From: an uncultured Actinomycetes bacterium
GTDB lineage: Bacteria > Actinomycetota > Coriobacteriia > Coriobacteriales > Atopobiaceae
NCBI GenBank assembly: GCA_900314685.1
Contig: OMWE01000009.1
Span: 1 to 64,000 of the forward strand
Direction: 5' to 3'
Length of the DNA: 64,000 nt
Shown one piece after another: positions 28,025 through 36,984 of this stretch; within the stretch, counting starts at the first letter, position 1; each line of letters starts with the position of its first letter. The position numbers and the translations under genes are program-made. A model generated the notes under the pieces. It searched no databases, was not told where the DNA came from, and worked only from the letters and a program-made list of their open reading frames with translations.

Positions 28025-28327
28025 TGGCCAATTACCGAGAATGCCTGGGCTGACTACACCTGGTGGCAGGCCCACGACCGCAAAGGCCTCAAGCGCATTG
28101 ACCAGCTGCTTGAAGATTGTGCACGCAATGGCTATCGCGGTATCGGTAAGCCTGAGGCCCTCATCGGTGACCTCTCCGGGTTTTGGAGCAGACGCATCAA
28201 CGACCGGGACCGACTCGTATATCGCGTGACGGGCGACTCCGTGGAAATCCTCTCCTGCAGGTTGCATTGCTCCGACAGACGGGTATGGGAACCTATGCCA
28301 GTGCAGGGTGCCGAAGGGGGAGCGTAG
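28025..28327 (+). pseudogene. YoeB/Txe toxin remnant without start codon
   Basis: The frame reads WPITENAWADYTWWQAHDRK, then GKPEALIGDLSGFWSRRI and DRLVYRVTGDSVEI, which is YoeB almost from its first residue. There is no ATG, GTG or TTG start upstream in frame and no YefM antitoxin gene. At the C-terminus the usual CRYHY end reads CRLHC, losing the catalytic Tyr, and the frame runs ~17 residues past the normal end. A working YoeB would be a ribosome-dependent mRNase; this copy is dead or inactive. Confidence 0.75.
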
Positions 28328-28388
28328 AGCCCAAGAGTTGAGATACGGGTGTCGGTACAGGGCAGTCAAGGCAATCCGTATGTGCATC

Positions 28389-28417
28389 TTGTGCATCGAG
28401 GCGCGAGACGTTATACT
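28389..28417 (+). promoter_or_regulatory. infC operon promoter
   Basis: TTGTGC (28389-28394), 17 bp, TATACT (28412-28417). It predicts a start near 28424 and a leader of ~190 nt. Confidence 0.65.
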
Positions 28418-28535
28418 TCAAAAGGTTTTACGCGAAGAGGTACGCGTGTCTTTGTACATCGTACCCACCTGAGCGGCGCGCAAGCAGCCACCGGGTCAGA
28501 CGAATCCAATGCCCGCCAGGCGTGGTGGGTTTCGT

Positions 28536-28566
28536 CTCTCGGTACGCTTGTGTCGAGAGTTTTTTG
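28536..28566 (+). terminator. Attenuator-type terminator in the infC leader
   Basis: CTCTCG / CGAGAG with a 12-nt loop and a T6 run lies between promoter and infC. Leaders of infC-rpmI-rplT operons in other bacteria are controlled by L20-dependent attenuation or binding; the same is inferred here. Confidence 0.65.
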
Positions 28567-28613
28567 TTTGTATCGGGCGAAGACGCGCGCCCGGTGAAGG
28601 GAAGGTGTAGAAG

Positions 28614-29189
28614 CTGGCAAAGACGGACGACCTTCGGGTCAACGGAGAGATCACCTCGCGCAGCGTGCGCCTCATCGGCGTCGACGGCTCGCAGCTCGGC
28701 CTCTTCGATGTGCGCGACGCGCTTCGCATCGCACGTGAGCAGGGTCTGGACCTGGTGGAGGTCAGCCCCAACGCAAAGCCCCCTGTCTGCCGTGTGATGA
28801 ACTACGGCAAGTACAAGTACGAGGCCGAGCGCAAGGACAAGGCTGCCCGCAAGAAGCAGGCCAAGGTCGAGGTCAAGACGATGAAGTTCCGCCCCAAGAT
28901 CGATGTGGGCGACTACGAGACCAAGAAGAAGCACGTGATGCGCTTCCTCAAGTCCGGTGCGCGCGTCAGGATCACGATCATGTTCCGCGGTCGTGAGAAC
29001 GCCCACCCCGAGCAGGGTCTCAAGGTGCTGGAGCGTCTGATCGAGGACCTCAAGCCGTACGCGACGGTCGACCAGCAGCCCAAGCTCGAGGGCCGCAACA
29101 TGAACATGCAATTCTCGCCGATCAAAGGCGCTTTCGACAAGGTGCCCGACATCGACGTTGAAGATGTAGAGGAAGACAAGGAGAACTAG
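28614..29189 (+). CDS. infC: Translation initiation factor IF-3
   Basis: 191 aa. [22 protein letters not shown] starts the N-terminal domain, with [16 protein letters not shown], a lysine-rich linker, and the C-terminal [16 protein letters not shown]. It binds the 30S subunit and enforces start-codon choice. An in-frame TAG at 28608 leaves CTG 28614 (GGAAGG 8 nt upstream) as the only start-like codon before conserved residues. Non-AUG starts such as AUU on infC are the basis of its known autoregulation, so CTG is plausible. GTG 28665 is in frame but would delete ~17 conserved residues. Confidence 0.93.
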   Translation: MAKTDDLRVNGEITSRSVRLIGVDGSQLGLFDVRDALRIAREQGLDLVEVSPNAKPPVCRVMNYGKYKYEAERKDKAARKKQAKVEVKTMKFRPKIDVGDYETKKKHVMRFLKSGARVRITIMFRGRENAHPEQGLKVLERLIEDLKPYATVDQQPKLEGRNMNMQFSPIKGAFDKVPDIDVEDVEEDKEN

Positions 29190-29191
29190 CA

Positions 29192-29389
29192 ATGCCCAAG
29201 ATGAAGACCCACAAGGGCTCGGCGAAGCGTTTCCGCCGTACCGGTACCGGCAAGATCATGCGTGCCAAGGCTTTCAAGAGCCACATCCTGACCAAGAAGT
29301 CCCAGAAGCGCATCCGCAACTTCCGCAAGGAGACCACGCTGACCTCCAGCGACGTCAAGGTCGTCTCGCAGCGCATGGGCAACAACTAA
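29192..29389 (+). CDS. rpmI: 50S ribosomal protein L35
   Basis: 65 aa, [20 protein letters not shown] at the start and lysine/arginine rich throughout. It begins 2 nt after infC, in the classic infC-rpmI-rplT order. Confidence 0.97.
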   Translation: MPKMKTHKGSAKRFRRTGTGKIMRAKAFKSHILTKKSQKRIRNFRKETTLTSSDVKVVSQRMGNN

Positions 29390-29409
29390 GAAAGACCAGG
29401 TGATTATAG

Positions 29410-29781
29410 ATGGCACGTATCAAGCGCGCGGTCGCAGGCCGCAAGAAGCGTCAGACGCTCGTCGAGCGCACCAAGGGTTATTACGGCACCAGCTCCCGCA
29501 CCTTCCGTGGCATGAAGGAGCAGGCGCAGCACTCCGGTCAGTACGCCTACCGCGACCGTCGCAACAAGAAGCGCGACATCCGCGGTCTGTGGATCCAGCG
29601 TATCAACGCCGCCGCCCGCATGAACGACCTGTCCTACAGCCGCTTCATGCACGGCCTGAAGCTCGCCGGCGTCGACCTGGACCGCAAGGTGCTCGCCCAG
29701 ATCGCCTACGAGGACGAGGCCGGTTTCGCCGCCCTCGCCGAGGTCGCCAAGAAGGCCCTGGCCGAGGCTGAGGCAGAGTAG
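29410..29781 (+). CDS. rplT: 50S ribosomal protein L20
   Basis: 123 aa, with [18 protein letters not shown] and the conserved [21 protein letters not shown]20 is an early assembly protein and, in several bacteria, represses its own operon through the leader. A terminator follows at 29883. Confidence 0.97.
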   Translation: MARIKRAVAGRKKRQTLVERTKGYYGTSSRTFRGMKEQAQHSGQYAYRDRRNKKRDIRGLWIQRINAAARMNDLSYSRFMHGLKLAGVDLDRKVLAQIAYEDEAGFAALAEVAKKALAEAEAE

Positions 29782-29882
29782 CGCCCGCTAAAGCCATCGG
29801 GGACTGGGCCGACTGCGGCACACGCTCCGACGTATCGCATACGCGACGGCGCCACGATGGCAAGTATTTGCAATTCTTATGC

Positions 29883-29922
29883 AAAGCCTGATAGGATGAA
29901 TTCCTACCAGGCTTTCTTTTTT
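29883..29922 (+). terminator. Terminator after rplT
   Basis: AAAGCCTG / CAGGCTTT outer stem with an inner TAGGA/TCCTA, then CTTTTTT. Confidence 0.88.
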
Positions 29923-30036
29923 ACGTGCGCAGCTATGCACCGAAGCATCTTGTTCGCGTAATCGTTATCCATTAGAAACGAAAGCTGGGTATGGTCTTAT
30001 TCAAGTACTGTAATCGGAATGAATGGGGGATTTTAT

Positions 30037-30846
30037 ATGTCTAGTCTTTCCCGTCGTCAGTTCATCGGTGCCGCCGGCGGTGCCGCCGCTGCCCTCGGCC
30101 TCGCCGCCTGCGGTGGCTCTGGTTCTTCTACGGGCGCTGCTGGTTCTGCCAGCGACGGTGGCTTCACCAAGGATCCTTACACCATCGCGACGGATACCGT
30201 CTTTGCGCCGTTTGAGTACACCGACGACGACGGCAATTTTGTCGGCATCGACGTCGACCTGCTCGCAGCCATCGCCAAGGACCAGGGTTTCAACTACGAC
30301 CTGCAGTCCCTGGGCTTCGACGCCGCCCTTTCCGCCGTCCAGTCCGGCCAGGCCGACGGCATGATCGCCGGCATGTCCATCACGGACGAGCGCAAGGAGA
30401 TCTTTGACTTCTCCGACCCGTACTACGACTCCTACGTGTGCGCCGCGGCCGTCGACGGCAGCGAGTACACCGACCTCGACTCCCTCAAGGGCCACAAGGT
30501 CGCCGTCAAGACGGGCACCCAGTCTGCCGCCTGGGCCGAGTCCATCAAGGACGAGTACCAGCTGGAGCTCACCTATTTCGACGAGTCCTCGCTGATGTAC
30601 CAGGACACCACCACGGGCAACTCCGTCGCCTGCTTCGAGGACTACCCGATCATGGCCTACGGCATCACCCAGGGCAACGGCTTCAAGATCATCGCCACCG
30701 ACGAGGAGAACTTCTCGTCGCCGTACGGCTTCGCCGTCCTCAAGGGCAAGGTCCCCGAGCTGCTCGCAGCCTTCAACGCCGGCCTCAAGTCCCTCAAGGA
30801 CTCCGGCGAGTACGACACCATCGTCAAGAAGTACACCGAGGCATAA
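30037..30846 (+). CDS. Polar amino acid ABC transporter substrate-binding lipoprotein
   Basis: 269 aa. The signal LSRRQFIGAAGGAAAALGLAAC combines a twin arginine with a lipobox (C25), so export may be by Tat before lipidation. The mature part is a family 3 solute-binding protein (TVFAPFEYTDDDGNFVGIDV, GMSITDERKEIFDFSDPYY, GHKVAVKTGTQ). The ligand is probably a polar amino acid such as glutamine, arginine or cystine. ATG 30037 is chosen over 30019 because GGGGGA lies 6 nt before it. Permease and ATPase genes follow. Confidence 0.92.
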   Translation: MSSLSRRQFIGAAGGAAAALGLAACGGSGSSTGAAGSASDGGFTKDPYTIATDTVFAPFEYTDDDGNFVGIDVDLLAAIAKDQGFNYDLQSLGFDAALSAVQSGQADGMIAGMSITDERKEIFDFSDPYYDSYVCAAAVDGSEYTDLDSLKGHKVAVKTGTQSAAWAESIKDEYQLELTYFDESSLMYQDTTTGNSVACFEDYPIMAYGITQGNGFKIIATDEENFSSPYGFAVLKGKVPELLAAFNAGLKSLKDSGEYDTIVKKYTEA

Positions 30847-30901
30847 GGGTCGGGCGCGGTAGCAGCGTGGGCTACGGTCGCTTGTCTTACCCGAGAAATG
30901 G

Positions 30902-30927
30902 AGCCGCGCGATTCGCCTCGCGCGGCT
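30902..30927 (+). other. Hairpin between binding-protein and permease genes
   Basis: AGCCGCGCG / CGCGCGGCT 9-bp stem without a T run. Such hairpins commonly protect the binding-protein mRNA and give it higher expression than the permease. Confidence 0.55.
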
Positions 30928-30946
30928 TCGCGGTTTGTGAGGTCAT

Positions 30947-31624
30947 ATGAATTCAACAAGTCTACTGTCGACCTTCGGCGAGGTCATGCCCCAGCTCATG
31001 AAGGGCCTGGCCGTCACGATGCAGGTGACCGTCATTTCCCTGGTGCTCGCCATGATCCTGGGCATCCTGGTCTGCCTGATGCACATCTCGCACAACAAGG
31101 TCCTGCGCGGCATCGCGCAATTCTTCATCTGGCTGATCCGCGGCACACCAATGCTGGTCCAGGGCTTCTACGTCTACTTCGCCATCCCGCAGCTGGTGCA
31201 GTTCCTGAGCGGGTCGCAGTTCCGCATCACGATCATGACCGCCTCGATCCTCACGCTCACGCTCAACGCCGGCGCATACATCTCCGAGATCTTCCGCGGT
31301 TCCATCGAGTCGGTGCCCAAGGGTCAGATGGAGGCGTCTCGCTCGCTCGGCGTCAACTACGCCACCTCGATGCGCAAGATCATCCTGCCGCAGGCCGTCC
31401 GTATCTGCCTGCCGTCGCTCGTGAACCAGTGCATCATCACCCTGAAGGACTCCACGATCCTCTACGCCATCGGCCTGGCCGAGGTCATGTACCAGGCCAA
31501 GGTCTACGTCGGCCGCACGATGCAGTCCTTCGCGACCTACACCTGGGTCGCCGTCGTCTTCCTGCTGATCACCAGCCTTCTCATGCTCGCATCGAAGGCG
31601 CTCGAGAAAAGGATGCGTTCATAA
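30947..31624 (+). CDS. Polar amino acid ABC transporter permease
   Basis: 225 aa with five membrane segments. [19 protein letters not shown] and the EAA-loop signature [20 protein letters not shown] are those of HisM/GlnP-type permeases. The loop contacts the ATPase encoded immediately downstream; the stop TAA overlaps the ATPase start by 1 nt. Confidence 0.93.
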   Translation: MNSTSLLSTFGEVMPQLMKGLAVTMQVTVISLVLAMILGILVCLMHISHNKVLRGIAQFFIWLIRGTPMLVQGFYVYFAIPQLVQFLSGSQFRITIMTASILTLTLNAGAYISEIFRGSIESVPKGQMEASRSLGVNYATSMRKIILPQAVRICLPSLVNQCIITLKDSTILYAIGLAEVMYQAKVYVGRTMQSFATYTWVAVVFLLITSLLMLASKALEKRMRS

Positions 31625-32364
31625 TGGCTGACACTCAACCCAAGATCAAAGTCACCGACCTGCACAAGTACTTCGGTGAGAACCAGGTCCTCAAGGGCAT
31701 CGACATCGAGATCCAGCAGGGCGAGGTCGTCTGCGTGATCGGCCCCTCGGGCTCCGGCAAGTCCACCTTCCTGCGATGCCTCAACCGCCTGGAGGAGGTC
31801 ACCTCCGGCGAGATCCTCGTCGACGGCGAGTCCATCACCGCCCCCGGCGCCGACGTCGACGGCATCCGCCGCCACATGGGCATGGTGTTCCAGCAGTTCA
31901 ACCTCTTCCCGCACTACAGCGTCAAAGAGAACCTCATGTACGCCCCCGTCGAGCTCAAGATCAAGACGCCTGCCGAGGCCGAGGAGACGGCGCGCCGCCT
32001 GCTGGACCGCGTCGGCCTGATCGACAAGTGGGACGCGATGCCCCGCTCGCTCTCCGGCGGCCAGCAGCAGCGTGTGGCCATCGCCCGCGCGCTGTGCATG
32101 GAGCCCGACATCATGCTCTTCGACGAGCCGACCTCCGCACTGGACCCCGAGATGGTCCACGAGGTCCTCGACGTCATGCGCGAGCTGGCGGACGAGGGCA
32201 TGACCATGGTCGTCGTCACGCACGAGATGGGCTTTGCCCGCGACGTTGCCGACCGCGTGGTCTTCGTCGACGGCGGCGTGATCTGCGAGGAGGGCAAGCC
32301 ATCCGATGTCATGGAGCACCCGCAGAACGAGCGCACCAAATCCTTCCTGTCCAAGGTGCTGTAA
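31624..32364 (+). CDS. Polar amino acid ABC transporter ATP-binding protein
   Basis: 246 aa. Walker [11 protein letters not shown] loop [12 protein letters not shown], signature LSGGQQQR, Walker [15 protein letters not shown] and the H loop VVVTHEMGF are all intact, close to GlnQ. It drives uptake with the two upstream proteins. The translational start is coupled to the permease stop. Confidence 0.95.
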   Translation: MADTQPKIKVTDLHKYFGENQVLKGIDIEIQQGEVVCVIGPSGSGKSTFLRCLNRLEEVTSGEILVDGESITAPGADVDGIRRHMGMVFQQFNLFPHYSVKENLMYAPVELKIKTPAEAEETARRLLDRVGLIDKWDAMPRSLSGGQQQRVAIARALCMEPDIMLFDEPTSALDPEMVHEVLDVMRELADEGMTMVVVTHEMGFARDVADRVVFVDGGVICEEGKPSDVMEHPQNERTKSFLSKVL

Positions 32365-32421
32365 GGGCGTCCTTCTTCTCACAGGGCTTCTCCCCTCCCT
32401 TTCTTACGCCCTCACCTTGGC

Positions 32422-32462
32422 AGGCGCCGGGTCCCGCCGCGTGCGGGCCCGGCGCCTTTTTT
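32422..32462 (+). terminator. Terminator of the ABC transporter operon
   Basis: GGCGCCGGG / CCCGGCGCC with an inner CCCGC/GCGGG, then T6. Confidence 0.92.
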
Positions 32463-32639
32463 GTGCGCCGCGCCGTCTCCGGCGCGCGATGCCCACGCAC
32501 TCGTTTGTCCACACCTTTGCAGCGTCACGGTTCGTCTTTCCCGCGCCGTACGGCTCGCGTCGCTACCACGCAGTTTCTTCGGGATGCGGATTGGCGCATA
32601 ATTAGCCCGAAGCTGGTTTCGAGTCGATGGGAGGCGCGC

Positions 32640-33245
32640 ATGGTCAAGAACGTGATGTTCGACTTCGGCGGCGTGCTGTGCCGCTGGGACCGCCACTATG
32701 TGCTCAGCCAGTTCTTCGCGGAGGAAGACATTCCCGTCGTGGAGCCGCCGCTATTCGAGCGCTGGCTCGAGATGGATGCGGGCACCATGGAGTACGAGGA
32801 CTACATGCGGGAGGTGACCCCGCGCATCACCGAGCGGTTGCGGCCGCAGGCGGGGCGTTTCTTCCAAGACTGGTACTACGCGATGACCCCGATCGAGGAC
32901 ATGTGGGTCCTGGTCGCGCGGCTGTTGGCGCGCCGCGTCCCGCTCTACCTGCTGAGCAACGGAAGCAAACCCTATGCGCGGCGCCTCCACGAGCTCTGTC
33001 CGCTGCTGGACTGCTTCGAGGCGGAGCTCGTGTCGGCGGACGTGCGAATGATGAAGCCGCATGCGGACATCTACGAGCTCGCAGCCCGGGAATTCGGCAT
33101 CGATCCCGCCGAGACCGTCTTTATCGACGACGTGCAGGAGAACGTGGACGGCGCCATTGCCTGCGGGTATCGGGCGTTGCACTACACGGGCGACGCCGCG
33201 GCGCTGCTCGTAGAGCTCGAATCCCTCATGGCGCCGGGAGATTGA
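32640..33245 (+). CDS. HAD-superfamily (IA) phosphatase, YihX-like
   Basis: 201 aa. Motif I MFDFGGVLCRWD has a single Asp followed by Gly, as in YihX and related HAD proteins; motif II is LYLLSNGS, motif III lysine in MMKPHADIY, motif IV FIDDVQENVDGA. A cap domain sits between I and II. The substrate is unknown; sugar phosphates are typical for the group. ATG 32640 has GGGAGG 5-6 nt upstream. Single gene after a terminator. Confidence 0.87.
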   Translation: MVKNVMFDFGGVLCRWDRHYVLSQFFAEEDIPVVEPPLFERWLEMDAGTMEYEDYMREVTPRITERLRPQAGRFFQDWYYAMTPIEDMWVLVARLLARRVPLYLLSNGSKPYARRLHELCPLLDCFEAELVSADVRMMKPHADIYELAAREFGIDPAETVFIDDVQENVDGAIACGYRALHYTGDAAALLVELESLMAPGD

Positions 33246-33333
33246 AGCGGGATGGGCCGGCGCATCAACGGCAGATATGAAAACAGGGCAGCGCAATCGC
33301 AAGAGGTGGTGTAGGCCCCAAGGCGTGCCGCTG

Positions 33334-33561
33334 ACCCTGACTTGACATTCTGACCCTTTTGTTGCAAACGACCGCCGAGCCCCGAGACAAAAGACGAGGT
33401 AAATGCCCGTGTTTTTCAGTGCGGGCAAAACCCGGGATTTTAGCGCACCTGATGTGTTTGCAAAACACGAGGTAGATGAGCTGCGGTGGCATGCAGGAGC
33501 GCGTGATTCAGCCGAAAAACGGCGTGTCTGCAACAAAAGGGTCAGAATGTCAGGTCAGGGT
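33334..33561. mobile_element. MITE-like 228-bp element, copy 2
   Basis: The terminal inverted repeats of ~34 bp are ACCCTGAC(T/C)TGACATTCTG continuing into ACCCTTTTGTTGCA at both ends. Same length as copy 1 (2046-2273); the interior GTGCGGGCAAAACCCGGG is the reverse complement of the interior of copy 1, and a shared GAGGTAGATG segment is likewise inverted. No ORF. Confidence 0.78.
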
Positions 33562-33757
33562 ATCGTGCCGGCACGCTGCGATGCAGCGTCAGCTTTTAAA
33601 GCGCGGCCGTGCGTCCGTCGTGCTACGGTTAAGTCAGCCGTATGCGTAGCGCCTGGGCATCAAGCAACCGCGGTATTGAAGAACCGAGCTATTGAGGTCG
33701 TGCCCTTCGTCGACCAAGGGGATTGGGCGGCAAAGATAATGAAGTCGGGAGGTTCAC
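33562..33757. other. Intergenic, no gene seen
   Basis: ~195 bp before the Sel1 gene; no hairpin or clear promoter noted. Confidence 0.35.
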
Positions 33758-35113
33758 ATGCCAAAGCTCTCTGACCTGTCGTTTCGCGAGTATGTAGGGC
33801 GGCCGCTCGTCGTGAGCCACACGCTGACACGCGAGACCATTGCCGGTCTCGTGGAGCACCTTCAGGCTGACCCCTCGAGCCAGCTCACGCCCGGGGAGGC
33901 CGCTCGCGTTGTCGACCGCTGGGACTACGAGGCCGAGGCGTCGCTCGCCTGGCCGCGCGTCGACCACGACGAGGGTATCCTCCTCACGTTCCTGTGCCCC
34001 TGTCGTGTGACGGCAGGCGAGATCACTGTCGAGAGCGATTACGACCTCTATAGCACCCATGGCCTCGCGATCAACCTGCCCGCAGCCGCGCACGCGCTCG
34101 ACTGCGAGCTGATCGCCGTCCTCGACTGGGACGAGCTGCCCGAGCACCTCAAGGACCAGACCCGCTGGATGGCCGAGATGAGCGAGGACGCTCCGGGCGT
34201 GCTGGCGGCCCGTGAAGACGAACGTCTCGACCCCTGGCGCGAGGCCAACTACCCGGATGTCGTGCAGACGCTCCTCTTCACGCAGCCCGGCATCGAGCCG
34301 GCGCCGCTGTGGGTACGCGTGGAGCGTCCCGCCACGGAGCTCGGCGACCAGCTGGACCAGCAGCCGCATTGGGTCGCGACCGTCGCGCAGACCCCCGACG
34401 GCGGGTGCGCGGCGCAAGAGGGCGACGAGGTCCTCGTGGGCATCGCCTGCAACGAAGCCGGCGCGCCGCTCGGCCTGTACGCTCTGCTTCAGCAGGAGAT
34501 TTCCGCCGACGACTACGACCCGGAATACGACCGTGCCGAGGGCGGCGACCTCTCGCTGTCGATCGGCTCGCGGTATTACCGCGAGGGCATGGACACGTCC
34601 GACGAGGAAGACCACGACCACCGCATCGAGTGTTTCCGTCTGGCCGAGCACTTCTACCAGCTCTCGGCCGACCTAGGCAACGCGCAGGCCATGTGCAACC
34701 TGGGCTACATCTATGCCTTTGGGCGCCTCGGTGCGGACGATCAGGCGCTCGCGGCGACCTGCTACAAGCGCGCCGCCGACCTGGGCCACGCGGAGGCGGC
34801 CTACAAGTACGCCGACCAGCTCAGATACGGCCGGGGCGTCGAGCGCGACACCGAGCAGGCCTACTTCTACTACGAGATGGCCTACCAGCGCGCGCAGGGC
34901 GAGAGCGAACACCCCGCCACCTGGGGGAGCGCCGCGCTGCGCCTGGCCGACTGCTGCGAGCACGGCGTCGGTTGCAGGGAGGATATCGACCGCGCCCGCG
35001 ACCTCTACCTCGAGGCCGAGTCGGGCCTGCAGCAGGTCGTGCAGGAGGAGCCCTGGTACGGCAAGCAGCTCGCCCGCGCCCGCGAGGGTGCCGCCCGCCT
35101 GGCGGCGCAATAG
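33758..35113 (+). CDS. Sel1-repeat protein with unknown N-terminal domain
   Basis: 451 aa, soluble. The last ~200 residues hold Sel1/TPR-like repeats (HFYQLSADLGNAQAMCNLGY, CYKRAADLGHAEAAYKYADQ, AYFYYEMAYQRAQGESEHP, RDLYLEAESGLQQVVQEEP). The first ~250, with VLDWDELPEHLKDQTRWMAE, match nothing I know. The repeat half is paralogous to the gene at 46519-47325, sharing YREGMDTSDEEDHDHRIECF and the WGSAALRLADCCEHGV order. Sel1 repeats bind proteins, so an adaptor role is likely. A minisatellite separates it from the flavin reductase gene. Confidence 0.75.
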   Translation: MPKLSDLSFREYVGRPLVVSHTLTRETIAGLVEHLQADPSSQLTPGEAARVVDRWDYEAEASLAWPRVDHDEGILLTFLCPCRVTAGEITVESDYDLYSTHGLAINLPAAAHALDCELIAVLDWDELPEHLKDQTRWMAEMSEDAPGVLAAREDERLDPWREANYPDVVQTLLFTQPGIEPAPLWVRVERPATELGDQLDQQPHWVATVAQTPDGGCAAQEGDEVLVGIACNEAGAPLGLYALLQQEISADDYDPEYDRAEGGDLSLSIGSRYYREGMDTSDEEDHDHRIECFRLAEHFYQLSADLGNAQAMCNLGYIYAFGRLGADDQALAATCYKRAADLGHAEAAYKYADQLRYGRGVERDTEQAYFYYEMAYQRAQGESEHPATWGSAALRLADCCEHGVGCREDIDRARDLYLEAESGLQQVVQEEPWYGKQLARAREGAARLAAQ

Positions 35114-35120
35114 GCGCACG

Positions 35121-35224
35121 GTGCGAAGACAGGCGCACAAAGACACGCACAAAGACACGCGCGAAGACACGCGCGAAGACACGCGCGAAGACGGACGTGC
35201 AAAGACACGCGCGAAGACGGACGC
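35121..35224. repeat. 12-bp minisatellite with GAAGAC core
   Basis: About eight units like ACGCGCGAAGAC, two of them extended to GAAGACGGACG. It fills the gap between two genes. Confidence 0.8.
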
Positions 35225-35253
35225 TACAGCCGACACACGAGAGGGGACACGCA

Positions 35254-35811
35254 ATGGACGATTTCGAGGTCATCACGCCGCGGGAGTTCGCGGCCGACTA
35301 CAACATCATGGACCTGGCCGCTGACTGGGGCCTCATCTGCGCGGACGACGGCACCGAACGCAACTCGATGACCATCGGGTGGGGAGCCACCGGCATCCTC
35401 TGGCGCAAGCCCGTCTTTTCCGTCTACATCCACCGGAGCCGCTACTCGAAGCACATCTTCGACGCCGCCGAGTATTTCTCGGTCTGCATCCTGACGGGCG
35501 AGAATCGCGAGGCGCACCTCGACGCGCTGAAATACCTGGGCTCGGTGAGCGGGCGCGACGAAGACAAGATTGCGGGTGCCGCACAGCGCGGCCTCTCCTG
35601 GGCGAGTGCGACCCTGGGGGAGGACGGTGAGGGTCCCCGGATCCCGTACTTCGCCGAGTCGGACTACGTGGTCCTGTGCCGCAAGATGGGCCAGACGGAC
35701 TACAACCTCGACACCATGTCGCCCGACGCGCCCGTCTACGGCTGGTACCAGCGTGACGGCGTGCATACGGTCTACGAGGGCGAGATCCTCGGCGTCTTGA
35801 AGAAGCGCTAG
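35254..35811 (+). CDS. Flavin reductase-like FMN-binding split-barrel protein
   Basis: 185 aa. NSMTIGWGATGILWRKPVFSVYIHRSRYS and the FSVCILTGENREAHLDALKYLGSVSGRDEDK order are those of the flavin_reduct/DIM6 split barrel, in which FMN binds at a dimer interface. The protein probably reduces or carries flavin; the partner is not known. GAGAGGGG is 7 nt before ATG 35254. Confidence 0.85.
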   Translation: MDDFEVITPREFAADYNIMDLAADWGLICADDGTERNSMTIGWGATGILWRKPVFSVYIHRSRYSKHIFDAAEYFSVCILTGENREAHLDALKYLGSVSGRDEDKIAGAAQRGLSWASATLGEDGEGPRIPYFAESDYVVLCRKMGQTDYNLDTMSPDAPVYGWYQRDGVHTVYEGEILGVLKKR

Positions 35812-35932
35812 GGTCGGCCTGGCCGCGGGCCGAGGCGCGCGGAGGCGCGCGGGCCGAGGCATGCGGAGACGCGGCGGCCGAGGCGCACGTGGCTGGCTAC
35901 TCCGCGCCTCAAGGATCTGGTCGAGCGATTCC

Positions 35933-35956
35933 GTGACAGTCCCCGTCCCCCGTCAC
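35933..35956. repeat. REP-like palindromic unit
   Basis: GTGACAGTCCCCGTCCCCCG then TCAC; the same family as the two units inside recJ-recQ. It lies at the 3' ends of two convergent genes and may terminate either. Confidence 0.7.
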
Positions 35957-35960
35957 GTGC

Positions 35961-36791
35961 CTAGTCGAACCAGCCGCGCTTCTTGAAGAACCCGATCCAT
36001 GCCGCACACACCAGGACAGAGAGCGTGATCACGAATTCGTAGCCGTGGGCCCACTGAAACTCAGGCATCCTGAGATTCATGCCGTACCAGCCCACGATCA
36101 GCGTCAGCGGCATCGATATCGAGGTTACGATCGTGAAGACACGCATGAAGTTGTTCTGCTCGATCGCGATCTGCGCGGAGTAGGCGTCGCGGACCTGGTT
36201 GACATAGTCGCGCAGGTACTGGCTCAGGCTCAGGACATGCTCCGCCCGGTTCCTCAGCGCGCTCAGGAATTGCAGGGTGCGGTCGTCGATCAGCCCGTTC
36301 TCATTCTCGCAGACATCGTCGAGCACGAGCGAGAGCTGCCGGAAGTACTTGTTGATGACCATCACGCGGTCGCGCATGTCGTGGATGCTGTCGAGCAGCT
36401 TGGGCTCGGTACCGTCGGCAATGTCGTCGTCGATCCGCGAGACCTCCGCCTCGATGCCCTCCATCAGCTCGATCGCGCCCTTGAAAAGCCCCCTGAAGAA
36501 GAGCCAGAGCGTCTGGTTGTTGGGGTGTCCCGGTACAAAGAGTTTGAGCACCGCCCGGTACGAGTCCTCGTTCTCGCAGATGAAGAAGAGATCTTTCGCG
36601 TCGAGGTAGATGAGGATCTGTCCGGTCGTCTCGACGTCGCCCCAGATGTCGTACCAGTCAAAGCCGATCAGGTCGAAATCCTGGAAACCCTCGAATGTCT
36701 CGACCTGTCCTTCTTTGAGATAGTTCAGCACGGACGGGTTGATGTCGTCCGTGTAGTCATCGAGCTCGTCCCTGAGAAATATCTTCTTCAT
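35961..36791 (-). CDS. corA: CorA-family magnesium/divalent cation transporter
   Basis: 276 aa. A cytoplasmic N-terminal domain and long helix (DRVMVINKYFRQLSLVLDDV) precede two C-terminal membrane segments, with the diagnostic YGMN motif at the end of the first. It forms a pentameric channel. ATG 36791 follows GGAGGG; an upstream open stretch lacks family residues. Divergent from the MerR regulator. Confidence 0.93.
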   Translation of the reverse strand: MKKIFLRDELDDYTDDINPSVLNYLKEGQVETFEGFQDFDLIGFDWYDIWGDVETTGQILIYLDAKDLFFICENEDSYRAVLKLFVPGHPNNQTLWLFFRGLFKGAIELMEGIEAEVSRIDDDIADGTEPKLLDSIHDMRDRVMVINKYFRQLSLVLDDVCENENGLIDDRTLQFLSALRNRAEHVLSLSQYLRDYVNQVRDAYSAQIAIEQNNFMRVFTIVTSISMPLTLIVGWYGMNLRMPEFQWAHGYEFVITLSVLVCAAWIGFFKKRGWFD

Positions 36792-36984
36792 AGCACCCTC
36801 CGCCTGCATTCTATCGCGCGGCCGCGCGCCGTCCGCCGCCTTGCTGGGACGCGGGAGTGCACCTGACAAAAGCTGGGCCCAGACCTTATAGACCCATTAC
36901 ACATAGAGGTTTCGCAAGCCTGCTTTGAGCCCGCGATATACTTGCCCTTGGATGGGAAGGGCGTATCGGAACAGGTGGGGGAGC

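Noticed and set aside
27566..28229. Plus-strand frame reading through the DUF1810 and YoeB region
   Set aside because: Out of frame with the YoeB remnant and antisense to DUF1810; no motif.
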